Shown: one piece after another, positions 11,782-23,601 of the stretch
Layout of the letters: every line of letters begins with the position of its first letter
Numbering within the stretch: position 1 is the stretch's first letter
Source of the DNA: Lactarius indigo
Taxonomy: Eukaryota; Basidiomycota; Agaricomycetes; Russulales; Russulaceae
Direction: 5' to 3'
DNA length: 64,000 nt
NCBI GenBank assembly: GCA_025766275.1
Contig: JAFKAC010000001.1
Location: 2,790,001 to 2,854,000 of the forward strand
The notes under the pieces: model-generated
What the model saw: only the letters and a program-made list of their open reading frames with translations
Database searches by the model: none
Told to the model about the DNA's origin: nothing
Translations under genes and position numbers: made by a program

Positions 11782-13833
11782 CTAGGACGACGATGTTTCT
11801 GGCTTTGGGCCAGAAGTTCCGCCGCCACTTCCACTTTGTGGAGCGGAGGAAGAATTGAAAGCGGTGTGCGAGGAGCTCGGACGCGAGTCCGATTGTGGAG
11901 GGGGCGCGGGCTGATGATTGGAGACTTGTGCAGGCGGATGGGATGGTAATGCGTGTCCAGTAGTTGGATATGGAACGACACTGGGCGGTGGACCTGGCGC
12001 ATACATGCCAGGGTGCGGCCCACCTGACCCGAAAGGAACACCGGAACGTATGCTCTCGAGCTCATGGCGTAAAATATCGATTTCTCGGCTCATGTCCTGA
12101 TGACCTTGCTTGAGGTGCCCAATGAAGTCGATTGCTGTGGGAGACGTAGCGTCAGCTTCGCCGAAAAGGCCCCAGGGGGGAAGAGGGGGGGGGCACGTGT
12201 ACCTTTACTCAGGATCTCCCATTTGCTGGCCTTCATGCCACGATCCGCTGGAAGCTGGTCCCGTAACTCGTCGAACAGGTCCTTCATCTCCTTCCTCCTT
12301 TTCCGCTCTGCGAGCTTATGCGAAACGCGTAACTCAGGAGAGCGGGAATAAGGCGTCATTCCCGTATCCTTTGACCCCGATGATGGCGGAATCATTGACG
12401 AGGATGCAGGGGTAGTACCACCGGACTCAGTGCCGACAGTGGCCTGTGTCGAGGCAGAGTCTGGAGCAGCAGCATCGAGAGCGCGAGTACGCCCAGCGGA
12501 TGGCGGCCGTGACCTCGATCTCAGCACCCGAGATACGGTTGGATTCGTGGACATGGTAGAGGGAAGATTTGTGGGGACAGACATGCGGCGCTCAGTGCTG
12601 AAGGAAACAGGGGGGACCATGGCTATTGGAGGAACGGAGCTTGGATCGAACGGTCGCCCTGAACTAGATCCATCACCTTCACTCTGAACAGTTGAGGGTT
12701 GATCGGAGGACTGCGTAGACTGCCACGCGAAAGGGGCCGTCCCAGATGGATGGCCGTGTGAAGAATCTGCAGAATATGCTGGAGAACCGTAGCTCACGGG
12801 AGGACTTGGAAACATCGACGATGACGAGTCGCGTCGGTCGCCACTCCACCATTGCGGTCCTCCGGAGGCTGAGCGGGCGTCCATAGAGTGTCGGCGGTTG
12901 TCAAAGATACCCACCCGTTGTGTCTCGGCAATAGAGCCACGCCTTTTCAACGCGGGACCCTCCAGGCTCATGTTAATCGAAGATGGAACGCCTGGACCAA
13001 TGAGCTGAGAGTCAATATCGTCACCACCTGGTGTCGGCATGTTTCTGTCAGAAGACAGTTTGCGCTTTGTGCCATGAGGCAGTGATGGGGAACTTGAGCC
13101 ACGCTGTGGAGTCTGTGAGTTGACGCTTGTCGCAGCCGCTTGGATTTCCGTACGTGTCAATTGGTTAAGATGTACGAGCGATACCACGAGACCCACCTTC
13201 ACTATGGCTGGGAGAAGGCTGCCCGGTGTGAGAGGGTTTGTGCTTGGAATCACGGGAGGTATGCATGGCTGTGAACGCGGTTGAGCCAGGAGCACGTTTG
13301 CGCGAGCAGAAGGGGTAGTAAACGTGGACACACTAGAATTTGTTCCTTCAGACACGTCGATTGTAGTTCGTTGAGTATATGACTCTGCAGGCAAAGTCAG
13401 AACCACAGCAGGACCGAGAAGTAGAGAAAGCAAGCAGCGCACGGGATATGGGAACGGTCGGGAGAGTGAGAGCTCCTGTCCGAAGATTTGAAAGGGGAGG
13501 GTGGTCGAGAATTGGACTGCGCAATCCTCTGAGGATGGTCGCGTCCGGAGTCGGTGTCTGGTGGGCTGAAGGGGGGACGAGAAGCTGGATGAGGCAGTTT
13601 GGGAGTGAAACTAGGGCTCGCGAGGTGAGAAGCGTCGGCCGTTGAGGTTCTCCTTGGGCTCTGATGAAGGTCGTGAAGGGTATGATGCGAGAAAGTCGAG
13701 TCTGCAATACCTTGTGAGATGAATCGGCAGAGCCAGAGGTTCGACGGAGATTCAAATGAGTTTGGGCGATGGCGAGGTCAGAGGAAGAGCGGTCGCTCTG
13801 GGCGAAGGGAGACTTCCCTTCTTTTTCGACCAT
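11782..13833 (-). CDS. Basic helix-loop-helix transcription regulator
   Basis: A multi-exon nuclear regulator. The bHLH domain lies near the C-terminus. The basic region and helix 1 ([19 protein letters not shown], about 12245-12305) are followed by an intron at 12135-12202 and then helix 2 ([15 protein letters not shown]). The basic region has the His-Glu-Arg triad (H, E, R in HKLAERKRR) of class B factors, which normally bind CACGTG. The long N-terminal part is Ser/Pro-rich and disordered, with basic patches ([16 protein letters not shown]). The tail after helix 2 is Pro/Gly/Ser-rich. The start is ATG 13831-13833 ([10 protein letters not shown]). Exon joins between 13130 and 13720 are uncertain. 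Target genes are unknown. A CACGTG lies at 13935-13940, about 100 bases upstream, so self-regulation is possible. Confidence 0.85.
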
Positions 13834-13934
13834 GTTTATGGGTAATGAAGAGGAAGTATAACTTGAATACACCAACTCGAATGGGCTCGACTAGACAGGA
13901 CAGGCAACGTGGGGTTAACACACCTCAAAGCAAG

Positions 13935-13940
13935 CACGTG
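13935..13940. promoter_or_regulatory. CACGTG palindrome upstream of the bHLH gene
   Basis: A perfect G-box-type E-box about 100 bases upstream of the bHLH start. Class B bHLH proteins such as this one usually bind this sequence. Regulation is inferred, not shown. Confidence 0.35.
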
Positions 13941-14035
13941 CACTCTAGCCGCTCGCTAACCCTCCCGCAGCCCTCACTGCCCCTCTTAGCTCCTCCTTAG
14001 CGTTAAGCCATCGACAACTCCTCTCCGTGAGTCTG

Positions 14036-16756
14036 CTACTCCTCCCCTTCACCCTCCCCTGTCACCCTGGCTATCTCTTCGTCTTCCACCTTCACCATCA
14101 TCCCGATCAGAGGCCTGTAATCCAAATATAGCCGGGGAAGATCCACCATGCCTTCCAAAGCTGGATCTGTCTTCAATCCTTCCCAAAGTCGTCTGCGGTA
14201 CTCTTCACGCCTTGCCCGTTGTCCCGTTTCACCCGTGTCATCTAGCGATATCCCGGGTAAATTGCGCTCTAGTATTCCTCCGAACGTTATTAACCCCGTG
14301 ACCGCCATCTCTGCGTCACGATCGTAGTACTCCGGAAGCTACCGGCATTGTTGTACGCTGTCTAGTTTTCAGCGCCTTGTATCCAACCTCGTCGTCAGGG
14401 TGGTCGTCTGCAATTTCCAGGTCGTGAGGTCGAGCGAGAAGCACGCACGCATCTAAAAATGATGCCGCGTCCGCGCCTCTGAGGCATTGTCGCAACGCGT
14501 ACAGGTTTTTGCGCTCGTCAGGCTTCCGATTCTTCCACAATATCTTTCTCGAGTTCGGACTCGAAACGAGATGTCAGCCACGTCTGCGAGTTCCACGAGT
14601 TTTCCACGAGTAGAGTGTGTGAGACCCAACTGGCATTGGCTTATACGCTGCCGTAAATCGGCCATATAGACCTGTCTCTCCAAATCAAGCGGATCTTCCA
14701 GTTCTACAGGTGGACGACCCTCCACTTGACAGATTGCATTTAAGAGCGACAAAGTTAAGGACGCAGGTGCCGCGTTGAAGTTCAGAGTGGTTTGTAGTGG
14801 CAAGATATCAAGTGGGATGAGTGAGACATCTATAAAAACGTCTCACTGTCATCCTCACAGTAACTTAAGGTGGAAGCTATCTCACCGTTACATGTGATGA
14901 TGACTGGTCTTCTGCACTCCCTGATAAATGCAACGACGGACGGCCAGAAGCCTGCCTCGTCTGCAAACACGACATCCGCTTCCTCGATGAGGACGACAGA
15001 CTGTGGGTGAACGTCTGCCTCTGAATCCTTGTCAACGGTGTCCATAAATCTTGTCGAGCGTTTTTTGACGGGGGACGGTGGCTCGGAACGACCACGGTGG
15101 AACAGTAACTGGCTGCGGCAATGTGTGATTTTTTCCTACATCACCGATCAACTCGTCAAGATGCGTGCCCCCACGTTTACCCAGACCCGGATAGACTTCG
15201 AAAACGTTCCAACCTAGCTCCTCGGCACAAGCATAGATGGCTGCAGTCTTCCCACAACCCGGTGGGCCAACCAAGAGTATCGTGTTTCGGATTTTTTTCC
15301 CAAACGAGACGGGCTGGGATTCACTGCGATCCAACGAACTAGGTGAAGGACCAGTCTTCAAAATCTTCGCAGCCCCCGTGCTCCTCGTTTATTTCGTCCT
15401 CGTCGTCCTCGTCGTCAACGATCCATCCATCTAGGTTTCCCGCCCTCTGCCGCTTCCTTGACACTTCGCGGACAATTTCCGGACGTCGGCCTCCACGTTT
15501 CCTTTTTCTGGGCCTTTTTTTAGACTTAGGAACTCTTGCCATGAGATGAGGACGTAGTGCCGAAGTGCAGCCGCAGAGCGTGCATCCATTCGCGCAGATA
15601 GCACGCATTCTGCTCGTTACCAAGGATATGCTCTGCCCGACGCGGACGCCATTTCTGGTTCCAATGCTGCTGAGAAGGTTCTTTTACATCTTCTAATTCC
15701 GAAGCCAGTCCAAAGATAGAGGAAATTGCGGGGTGGAGGTCGTCGTGACAGCTCAGGATGGCATTTGCATCGGCCGGGCGTTCCGAGCCGCGCACGCGGC
15801 GATAGGACCCGATGTGAGTGGCAACATCGCCCGTACTTAGTCCTACTCTCAACGGCTCAGGTGTACTAGGTTCCGGAGAAGCACGACTTGTCTTCCGTCG
15901 CCGTCGACCCAGACCAATGGGCAATGCCTGGACACTCAAGACAGAGTCGCGCACGTGCTGGATCGAAGCACTGGGGAATGGCGCATCCGGAGAAGACTTG
16001 TTCTTTACTTCTTTCCGCTTTCCGAGAGACGGCCGCTGGAAAGGAATGTGTGAGGGGAGTGCTATGCAGTGCTGGTGGTAACTCGAGGATGGGTGATCCG
16101 TCAACGATGATAGGTGTATTTTCCGTCTCACCCTCCATGGTGAGATCAATGATGTGAGAAGAGCCCTCGAGAGATGGATCCAGGACCGGTGGTGGAGAGG
16201 ACGTTCCAAGGCTGACAGAGCATGAATCAGCAATCCCAAGCCCGGCCAAGGAATAGCTGGGAGCCAAGTCCTACATCACAAAGAGCGGAGGGGATAAGTG
16301 TGCTCCTGGTTTATGGTGCAATTATCCTGGCTTTTTTCTGTGTACCGCGTGAGCGGATGAAGGCGTATCACGTGAAAAGCGCACCAACGTCAACGTCCCC
16401 AATACCTTGTGTGCTGAGGCTGGAGAGCGGAGAATCGACGTGATTTAGACCGTCGGAAAGACTCCCGGACGAAGGTTCTAAAACATCAGTGGAGACTCGG
16501 GACTTATTGTCCTTTGTGCTGGTCTTTTCGACAGCGACTTGTTCCTCAGATCCGTCGCCTTTTGCTTCAACGGGTGTTCCAGCGAAGGTTAGCACCGGGG
16601 AGGGCTCTTTGGTAACCAAGAAATTGTCAAATAATGTTCCTTGTCTGAGGTGACTCTGTATTAATTGAGAGGGATTGTTATTTTCAAACGCTGACCAGGG
16701 ACACTTACCTGGCTTGCTCCCTTCCTTTTGGAGCCTCGCCTCGTCAGATCGCTCAT
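14036..16756 (-). CDS. elg1: Elg1/ATAD5-like RFC-type PCNA unloader, reading frame interrupted
   Basis: This is the large subunit of the alternative clamp loader that removes PCNA from DNA after replication. Exon 1 (16709-16756) encodes MSDLTRRGSKRKGASQ. Exon 2 continues with a PCNA-box-like QGTLFDNFL. Further on are the family entry motif KWRPRRAEHILGNE (about 15620-15660), Walker A GPPGCGKTAAIYACAEELGW (about 15200-15270), the Elg1 signature VYPGLGKRGG, the Walker B variant LIEEADVVF (about 14990) and the sensor region RRPVIITCNDVSLIPLD. The latter is completed across an intron that ends near 14830. The frame changes several times. Some changes fit introns (16257-16371, 16656-16708), but those near 15526-15560 and 15366-15385 have no convincing GT-AG solution. 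It could be intact with sequencing errors, or a decaying copy. Confidence 0.8.
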
Positions 16757-17063
16757 CAAGCTAAGGGTATCCTAGAAACTGTGCACGTATAAAGCGACAG
16801 AGTGACGATCCTCGACGTGCACAGCTGTCACTGGAGCAGGGTGCTCAATAGTAATTGTAATGATGGTTTGGCAGCGTCCACTGGCACGTCATGAAATGTA
16901 AGCCGCGTCGCGTCAAGAGCAGTGTCACGCGCCACGTGTTACGCGCTGTCACATAGTCACACACTGACGCGTCTTCACTCCGAATCTGTCCGAGTGCGGC
17001 TGGTTGTCTAGACCTTGGTCCCAAACCTGACAGCTTCAAGCTTTCAAGTTTTCAAGTCACGGT
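16757..17063. promoter_or_regulatory. Head-to-head intergenic region of elg1 and the JmjC gene
   Basis: These 307 bases separate two divergent starts. A CACGTG palindrome lies at 16933-16938. No coding is visible. A shared promoter is inferred from layout only. Confidence 0.4.
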
Positions 17064-18402
<1,339 letters not shown>

Positions 18403-20108
18403 AGATACGTAGGCAATATTTGTTTTTCAGCTGATACAGATTCGGCTACGCAAACTATCTTTAGTTTAAACCCTGCCCGACTACCAAGTAGGAACGATAG
18501 TCAAAGTCAAGCAAGAAGTCGAGCTACAGAGTGGGCTTCGCGGGTGAAACACAGCATGTGACGCATAGTAAAACCACTAAGCACAAGGATGGCGTTCTTG
18601 GCAGCAGGTGGTCTCATCATGGGATATTAACCACATGAAACAAGGCACGTCCCTCTAATTCCGTGTTCATCCTGGGGCATAGGCATAGTTAAAATACCCC
18701 CTGTATCCACAGTCAAATTCAGGCGATATAAACGGAGGGGAGACACGGCCGCGCTGCCGCGTGCTACGTGCACGTCTCACTTCCCTTGGTCATTCCGCGG
18801 ATCATCGAGTGACGCTTCGCATCAGTTGCGGGGTACGAAGGTACATAGAGGTGAAGGAACCTAGTTGAAGTGCGCAGGCCCGGATATGAATTTCGGCAGC
18901 GTGCACAAACATGGACTCACTGATGCAGAGAAGGTATCCACGGGATTCGCGTAAGCAAGATAGCCCAGGTGATCGGTGAAGACATTGGGTAGGTACTTCT
19001 GTGCTGTAGTTGTCGCTGTCGCTGAGCATGCTGCGGCCGTCCTCAGTCTTGTTTTTTCACGAACGAAACTGATCGAGACGTACCGTAACGCGTTCAGTAA
19101 CCCCTGATCATAATGCACTAGCAATTCATGACGGCGGGGAAAGCTTGAAAGTTTTCGAAGGCCCGAACCGTGCACGTAGCTCGGACAACTACCCTTGCGC
19201 GTCAACATAAATCACGACGGAATATGCCGCGATTCTTTGAAGACAGAGAATACGTTGTAATTAACTACAGTTTATGTTATTAAAACAGCCTTGGTAACAA
19301 CTGACCCTCAACGGTGGCTCACGCGTCCTCGAGCTCGGCCTCCCGTCGCCATGCGTAGGGATTGGCCCCAACCCTCGGGTTTACATGGTACCCGTACCCG
19401 TCCTAAAGGGTACTGTACGGGTTCCCGCGGGCATGAACAGGGGGTCTCGGGAGTTGGCGGATATTTTAACTACGAGTACTGGGTGCGTATGTCTAATTTA
19501 TTGATGGGTTGTACTACGATTACACAAAAGTTGCTTTGTCGTCGCAATGTACAGTACCAGAATTGTAAAACCTAACTACTACAATGCCCTGCTGTAGTCG
19601 CGTCACTTTCGTCATCGTTGTTGTCGTTGTCGCCTCGCCGTCAACTTCACCTTGCTGCTGTTGTGGCCCTGTCATGAGTTGCATCGGAGTGCGTCATCGC
19701 CCGAGAACGCCCCTGCTGCGCCGCAAGCTCGCGACTGATCCCACCTCGAACAATGCCCGTCAGCTGGGGGTGAGGGGTCGCCGATTACGGTCGCCGAGGC
19801 TCCGCACGCTCCCAGAGCGAGACGTGCTGTTGCTGGGGTCGCACTCGCGCTCAAGCAAGTCCGCGGCAGCGACGGCCTTGGCCGTGCGCGGGACGAGCCA
19901 TCCGGTGGCGGTCCTAACGTGCGATAGAGTTGGTGGACTCACGAAAGCCGTAGAGTGGCGGGAACGATGCCTGCCGGTGTTGTGAGGCGGTGGCCAATTG
20001 GTGCTAGTTGTTGCTGAGCCATGCAGGTCCCCAGCTGCATGCAATACCTACACGGATGCAGCGGTCAGCCATCACGCAAAATCAAAGTTAACGAGGCAAA
20101 CGCACGCA
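18403..20108. other. Gene-poor stretch, no supported gene
   Basis: About 1.7 kb in which the open frames are short, lack homologous-looking segments and occur on both strands alike. It contains a GC-rich degenerate inverted repeat at 19388-19436 and a GTT/GTC-rich patch near 19610-19635. I see nothing that I can name as a gene. Confidence 0.5.
19388..19436. repeat. GC-rich imperfect inverted repeat (ACCCGTACCCG type)
   Basis: The left arm (GGTACCCGTACCCG) faces a right arm containing GGGTACTGTACGGG, which leaves a short central part. It could be the remnant of a small transposable element. No flanking duplication was recognised. Confidence 0.35.
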
Positions 20109-20634
20109 TCAAGAATGTTTCATGGTGAACGGATTCGAGTCCGTCAACGAGTTGAATGGCGCGGGCTTGCCCGGCCTACCAAGCAAGCGTCGAGAGGCCG
20201 ACGTTGTCGTTGTTACGCACAGGGTATAGCTGGCTTCACGGCCGCGCCAGGTGATGAGATTGGGGATTGTGGCAGTGTGGACGATGGCCGTCTCGTTCGC
20301 CGGCATATCGGTAGGCGCCGTCGGATCTGACATGTTGACAGAAGAAAGAGCAGCCGAGCGGAGGGTATCCTTGACAAGAGAACCACCGAAGCAAACTAAA
20401 GAAACGCCTGCCATAACCGTCACCAATGAGAGCCAGCTTGAGCGGACGTGAAGGCATTACAGTGTACAGCGGAGAGTCAAGCCGTGCGTGCTTGCGTGAG
20501 TGGGCCTCTGACGCATACAGCCGAGCCTCGAGTTCCTCCAGCTCCTTCCGCTTTGCGGGCGCCACCACACCTTCGTGGTCCGGGAACAGACACGCGCCAT
20601 CGGACTTGGGCGCTAGCACACCAATGCCGGACAT
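20109..20634 (-). CDS. Possible small hypothetical protein with one hydrophobic segment
   Basis: A weak candidate. The ATG at 20632-20634 opens a frame of about 65 residues with a charged helix (KRKELEELEARLYASEAHS). After an uncertain junction near 20420 a second frame holds a hydrophobic segment (VMAGVSLVCFGGSLV) and then a Ser/Thr-rich tail (MSDPTAPTDMPANE). A single-pass membrane protein is possible. I could not find an intron that joins both parts cleanly, and the codon pattern is not decisive. It may be non-coding. It is head-to-head with nhp2, 112 bases apart, with CACGTG at 20671-20676 in the gap. Confidence 0.3.
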
Positions 20635-20746
20635 TGAGCTGAGTGGGCCTTCGCAACTGAGTTAAAGTGACACGTGACGCGACGCGTGACGCAGAGCAGA
20701 CAAGAGGCACTGGCATCGAATCCCTTGTCCAGGTCTTGAACACAAG

Positions 20747-21354
20747 ATGCCGAAGACGGTCAAGTCACCAAAGAAGGAGGACGAAAGAGACGAAATCATA
20801 ATACCTTTGGAGGATCTGTCACCTATAGCGCATCCCCTCGCTCAAAAGAAGCTGCTGAAGAAGCTTCAAAAAACAATCAAACGAGGTGAGTCGCTGGAGT
20901 GTTTTTGTTGTTGTTGTGAAGGTACCATATTGCCCTTTATAGCGTCGAAAGCTCGTCAAGTAAAGCGAGGAGTGAAGGAGGTTGCAAAAGCTATCCGCAA
21001 AGGGGAGAAGGGGTGCGCTACCCAACTTTCTTGTCCGTCTTAGAAGAGTCCCGCTGACCACGTATATGAAACAGACTCTTGATTCTTGCTGCTGACATCA
21101 CGCCCATTGATATCATCTCACACCTGCCCGTTTTAAGTGAGGAGGCACAGATCCCTTATATCTTTATTCCATCAAAAGAAGAGCTGGGTCATGCGAGCTC
21201 TACGAAGCGACCAACGAGCTGTGTTATGATCTGTCCGGATTCGAAGCGGGTTGGTAAAAGTAAAGACGGAGACGAAGAGAAGAAAGATTATAGGGAGCTG
21301 TACGACGAGTGTTGCAAGGAAGTGTCAAAGCTGGACGAGCGTGTTATATTTTAG
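20747..21354 (+). CDS. nhp2: Nhp2-like H/ACA snoRNP protein
   Basis: A core protein of H/ACA small nucleolar ribonucleoproteins, which guide pseudouridylation of rRNA; it is an L7Ae-family RNA binder. There are three exons (20747-20885, 20943-21012, 21075-21354) joining in frame. Visible family motifs are PIAHPLAQKKLLKKL, RGVKEVAKAIRKGEKGL, AADITPIDIISHLPVLSEEA and PYIFIPSKEELG followed by STKRPTSCVMI. The C-terminus has a charged extension (KSKDGDEEKKDYRELYDECC) beyond the usual end of the fold, which may be lineage-specific. The ATG at 20747 gives a Lys-rich leader typical of the family. It lies just upstream of bfr1 in the same direction. Confidence 0.92.
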
Positions 21355-21466
21355 AGTCAGCGAGAACCGATTATTATAACGAAATCATTCCATACGACAC
21401 GTTGGCATAGGACCAGAACACGCTTCCTCTTTACTCAACACTCAATTAGTCGTTCCACCTATCATC

Positions 21467-23217
21467 ATGTCTGCCCCAAAAGCCAAGTCTGTCACCAATG
21501 GCACCAAAAAATCAAAGGGCCCTGCTGCTACAGAAGGCCCCACAGACGTGTCACATAAGGCTCCCGTCGTAACCTCAGGCAAACCGGACAAGGCTGCCTA
21601 CGAAGCCGAGCAACAACGAATAAGGGGTGAAATTGACTTGGTGCAGGGAAACTTGGTACGTCGTCGTGTGATGTCTCGGCTTTAGCTATTCACTATTGTG
21701 GATTTTAAATTGCTGCTTAGAATACCGTGAAGGAGAAAATCTCCATCGTCACCAAAGGGGGCTCAGGGAACGAGAGGCGAACCACTCTCCGTGCGGAACT
21801 AGATGAACTACGCTCTCGACAGTCTGGAAACAAAGCGTCCCGCGGTAAAATTTTCGATCAGATAAAAACGCTCCAGGAGGGGATCCAAAAGAAGGTGAGT
21901 ACTATCCTGACGTGCTTCGTGCTTCGTGCTGTTCTCACACAGACTTTTTTTAGGTAAAAGACCTTCAGTCTGCCCGAGGCAAAACACAATTCAGAACAGT
22001 CGAAGAAGTTGAGACACATATCAGGCATGACTGCTCCGGCCTTTACTTTTTTAAATGTGACGTATCCTGAACACGTCTTTTCCCAGGAATCTTGAGAAGC
22101 AAGTAGATTCCGGTAGTCTGAAACTTGCTGACGAGAAGCGCGCGCTCCAGGAGATCTCCCAGACCAAGCGCATCCGCAGGACGGTCGAAAGCTTCCAGGC
22201 CGACTCGGATGCCATCGACGCGGATCGCGCCGCGGTCGAAGAACTCAAAAAGCAGCTCGACGACCCCGAGGCGAAGGCCGTTTCTGAGCGCTACGAGGCC
22301 ATTAAAGCGGAGCTGGACGAGATTAAAAAAGAAGAGGACGAGCTCTACGCGAATCGCTCGAAGCTGTTCGACGAGCGGACCGCGCTGCAGGAACAAATCG
22401 ACGCCCTTCTCCGAGAGCGGCGTGAATCTTCCGCGCAATTCCGCGAGGCCAATGATCGGTTCTATACGAAGCTTAACGAGGACCGGGCGCGGCGTGCAGA
22501 GCGCGCACGCGCGCAGAGGGAGGCCGAGGAGGATGAGAAGCGCAAGGCGCGCGTGCTCCAGCTGCGGGAAGAGGCATCTCAGCCCGCGTTCCAGGTGGAG
22601 ATCGAGGACTGCCAAACGCTGATCGATCACTTTTCCGGAAAACCGACCACCGCGGTCGTATCGACCGCGAAGTTGGCCGAGTACACCGAACCGAAGCTTG
22701 AAATTCGGCAGGTGGAAGCGGCGCCCGACAACTTCGTGCCACGCAAGAAAAAAGGGGAAGACGAGGAGACATATTTCGTCGGCGGTGGTAAGGGCAAGGG
22801 CAAGGGCAAGAAAGGAGGTCCAAAGGCTGACGGTGCCGCCAACGCCGAGGCGACGCCAGCCTTCATCATCTTCCAATGTCAACGTCCCCTTCGCCACGCT
22901 GTCAGGCCCTTCTCTCGTTGTCCATCCCCCCACCGTCTTCTCAAGCCGACGTGCCTCGTGTAGTCGAGGACTTGAAGACGAAAAAGGCATGGTTCGAGGC
23001 GAACCAGGCTCGTGTGACTTCCGAGGCCATTGCGAAGGCCGAAGCAGAGATCGAGCGTCTTACGAAAGGTAAAGGGGACTCCCTCGACAAGCTGCCTAAC
23101 GACGATCCTGTCGGAGCACATCCGGAGGTGCCCCTCACAACCGAAATTACCGATGAACAGCCGTCGGATGTTATACCAGGGGAGCCGGAGGGCGTGCAGG
23201 AGACTGAGGCGTCATGA
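21467..23217 (+). CDS. bfr1: Bfr1-like mRNP/nuclear segregation protein, two internal frame offsets
   Basis: Bfr1 is a coiled-coil protein bound to polysomes and mRNPs, involved in ER-linked mRNA localisation and secretion. Exons encode the family core: KAAYEAEQQRIRGEIDLVQ; NTVKEKISIVTKGG; RNLEKQVDSGSLKLADEKRA (from 22087); a long coiled coil to about 22600; then FVPRKKKGEDEETYFVGGGK and a Lys/Gly-rich linker. The conserved C-terminal block (ALLSLSIPPPSSQADVPRVV, then EDLKTKKAWFEANQ) lies in another frame. The frame moves by one base near 22856-22865 and again near 22903-22908, although the conserved protein runs straight through. The intron at 22025-22086 appears to be GC-AG. The C-terminal tail is acidic. 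ATG 21467 fits the family start. Confidence 0.88.
22025..22086 (+). other. Apparent GC-AG intron in bfr1
   Basis: The exon ends ATC AG, followed by GCATGA. The acceptor TTTTCCCAG ends at 22086. Splicing here restores HIRNLEKQVDSG exactly. The nearest GT alternative creates a stop codon at the junction. The length of 62 bases is normal for this window. Confidence 0.6.
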
Positions 23218-23601
23218 TGTGGCTTTTGGAATTCGTGCGCCATTCGTACCTTATCTACTGTGGTGATGATAGCTAGTGGGTTGGCATCGTCTCTTAATCA
23301 TCGAATGACCGGGCCCACATGATAGACAATTAGTGTCTTATTCCTTGGGTGAAATCTTACATCGATACTCAAGTATAGGAGAGAAAGACAAGGTGGTGAA
23401 TTTGTGGATACAGAGCACGGCGACTGGGGATATAAATACTAAACAAAGATGAGAATAGCAAATACGAACGGCAGTACTATGACCCAGCGAAACCAGGCTC
23501 AGTGGGTACGGCATTATTGTAAGCAAATACCAACAAGAGTCTATGGCAGTAGAAACGTGAACCCGAACCGTTTCACATACGAGCGAGATCAGAGATGCAG
23601 C

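Noticed and set aside
14036..16756. Calling elg1 a certain pseudogene
   Set aside because: The frame offsets share direction with those in two unrelated housekeeping genes, so extra bases in the assembly are at least as likely as gene decay.
19584..19985. Plus-strand frame of 133 codons
   Set aside because: Low-complexity Val/Cys/Arg reading of a GTT/GTC-rich patch, with no introns or neighbours supporting it.
22851..22910. Programmed +1 ribosomal frameshifting in bfr1
   Set aside because: Two shifts within 50 bases, without a slippery-site pattern and with parallel cases in other genes, fit sequence error better.
22043..22990. Minus-strand open frame of 315 codons
   Set aside because: It is a shadow of the Glu/Lys/Arg-rich bfr1 coding strand; it has no recognisable motif, while the plus strand matches Bfr1 throughout.
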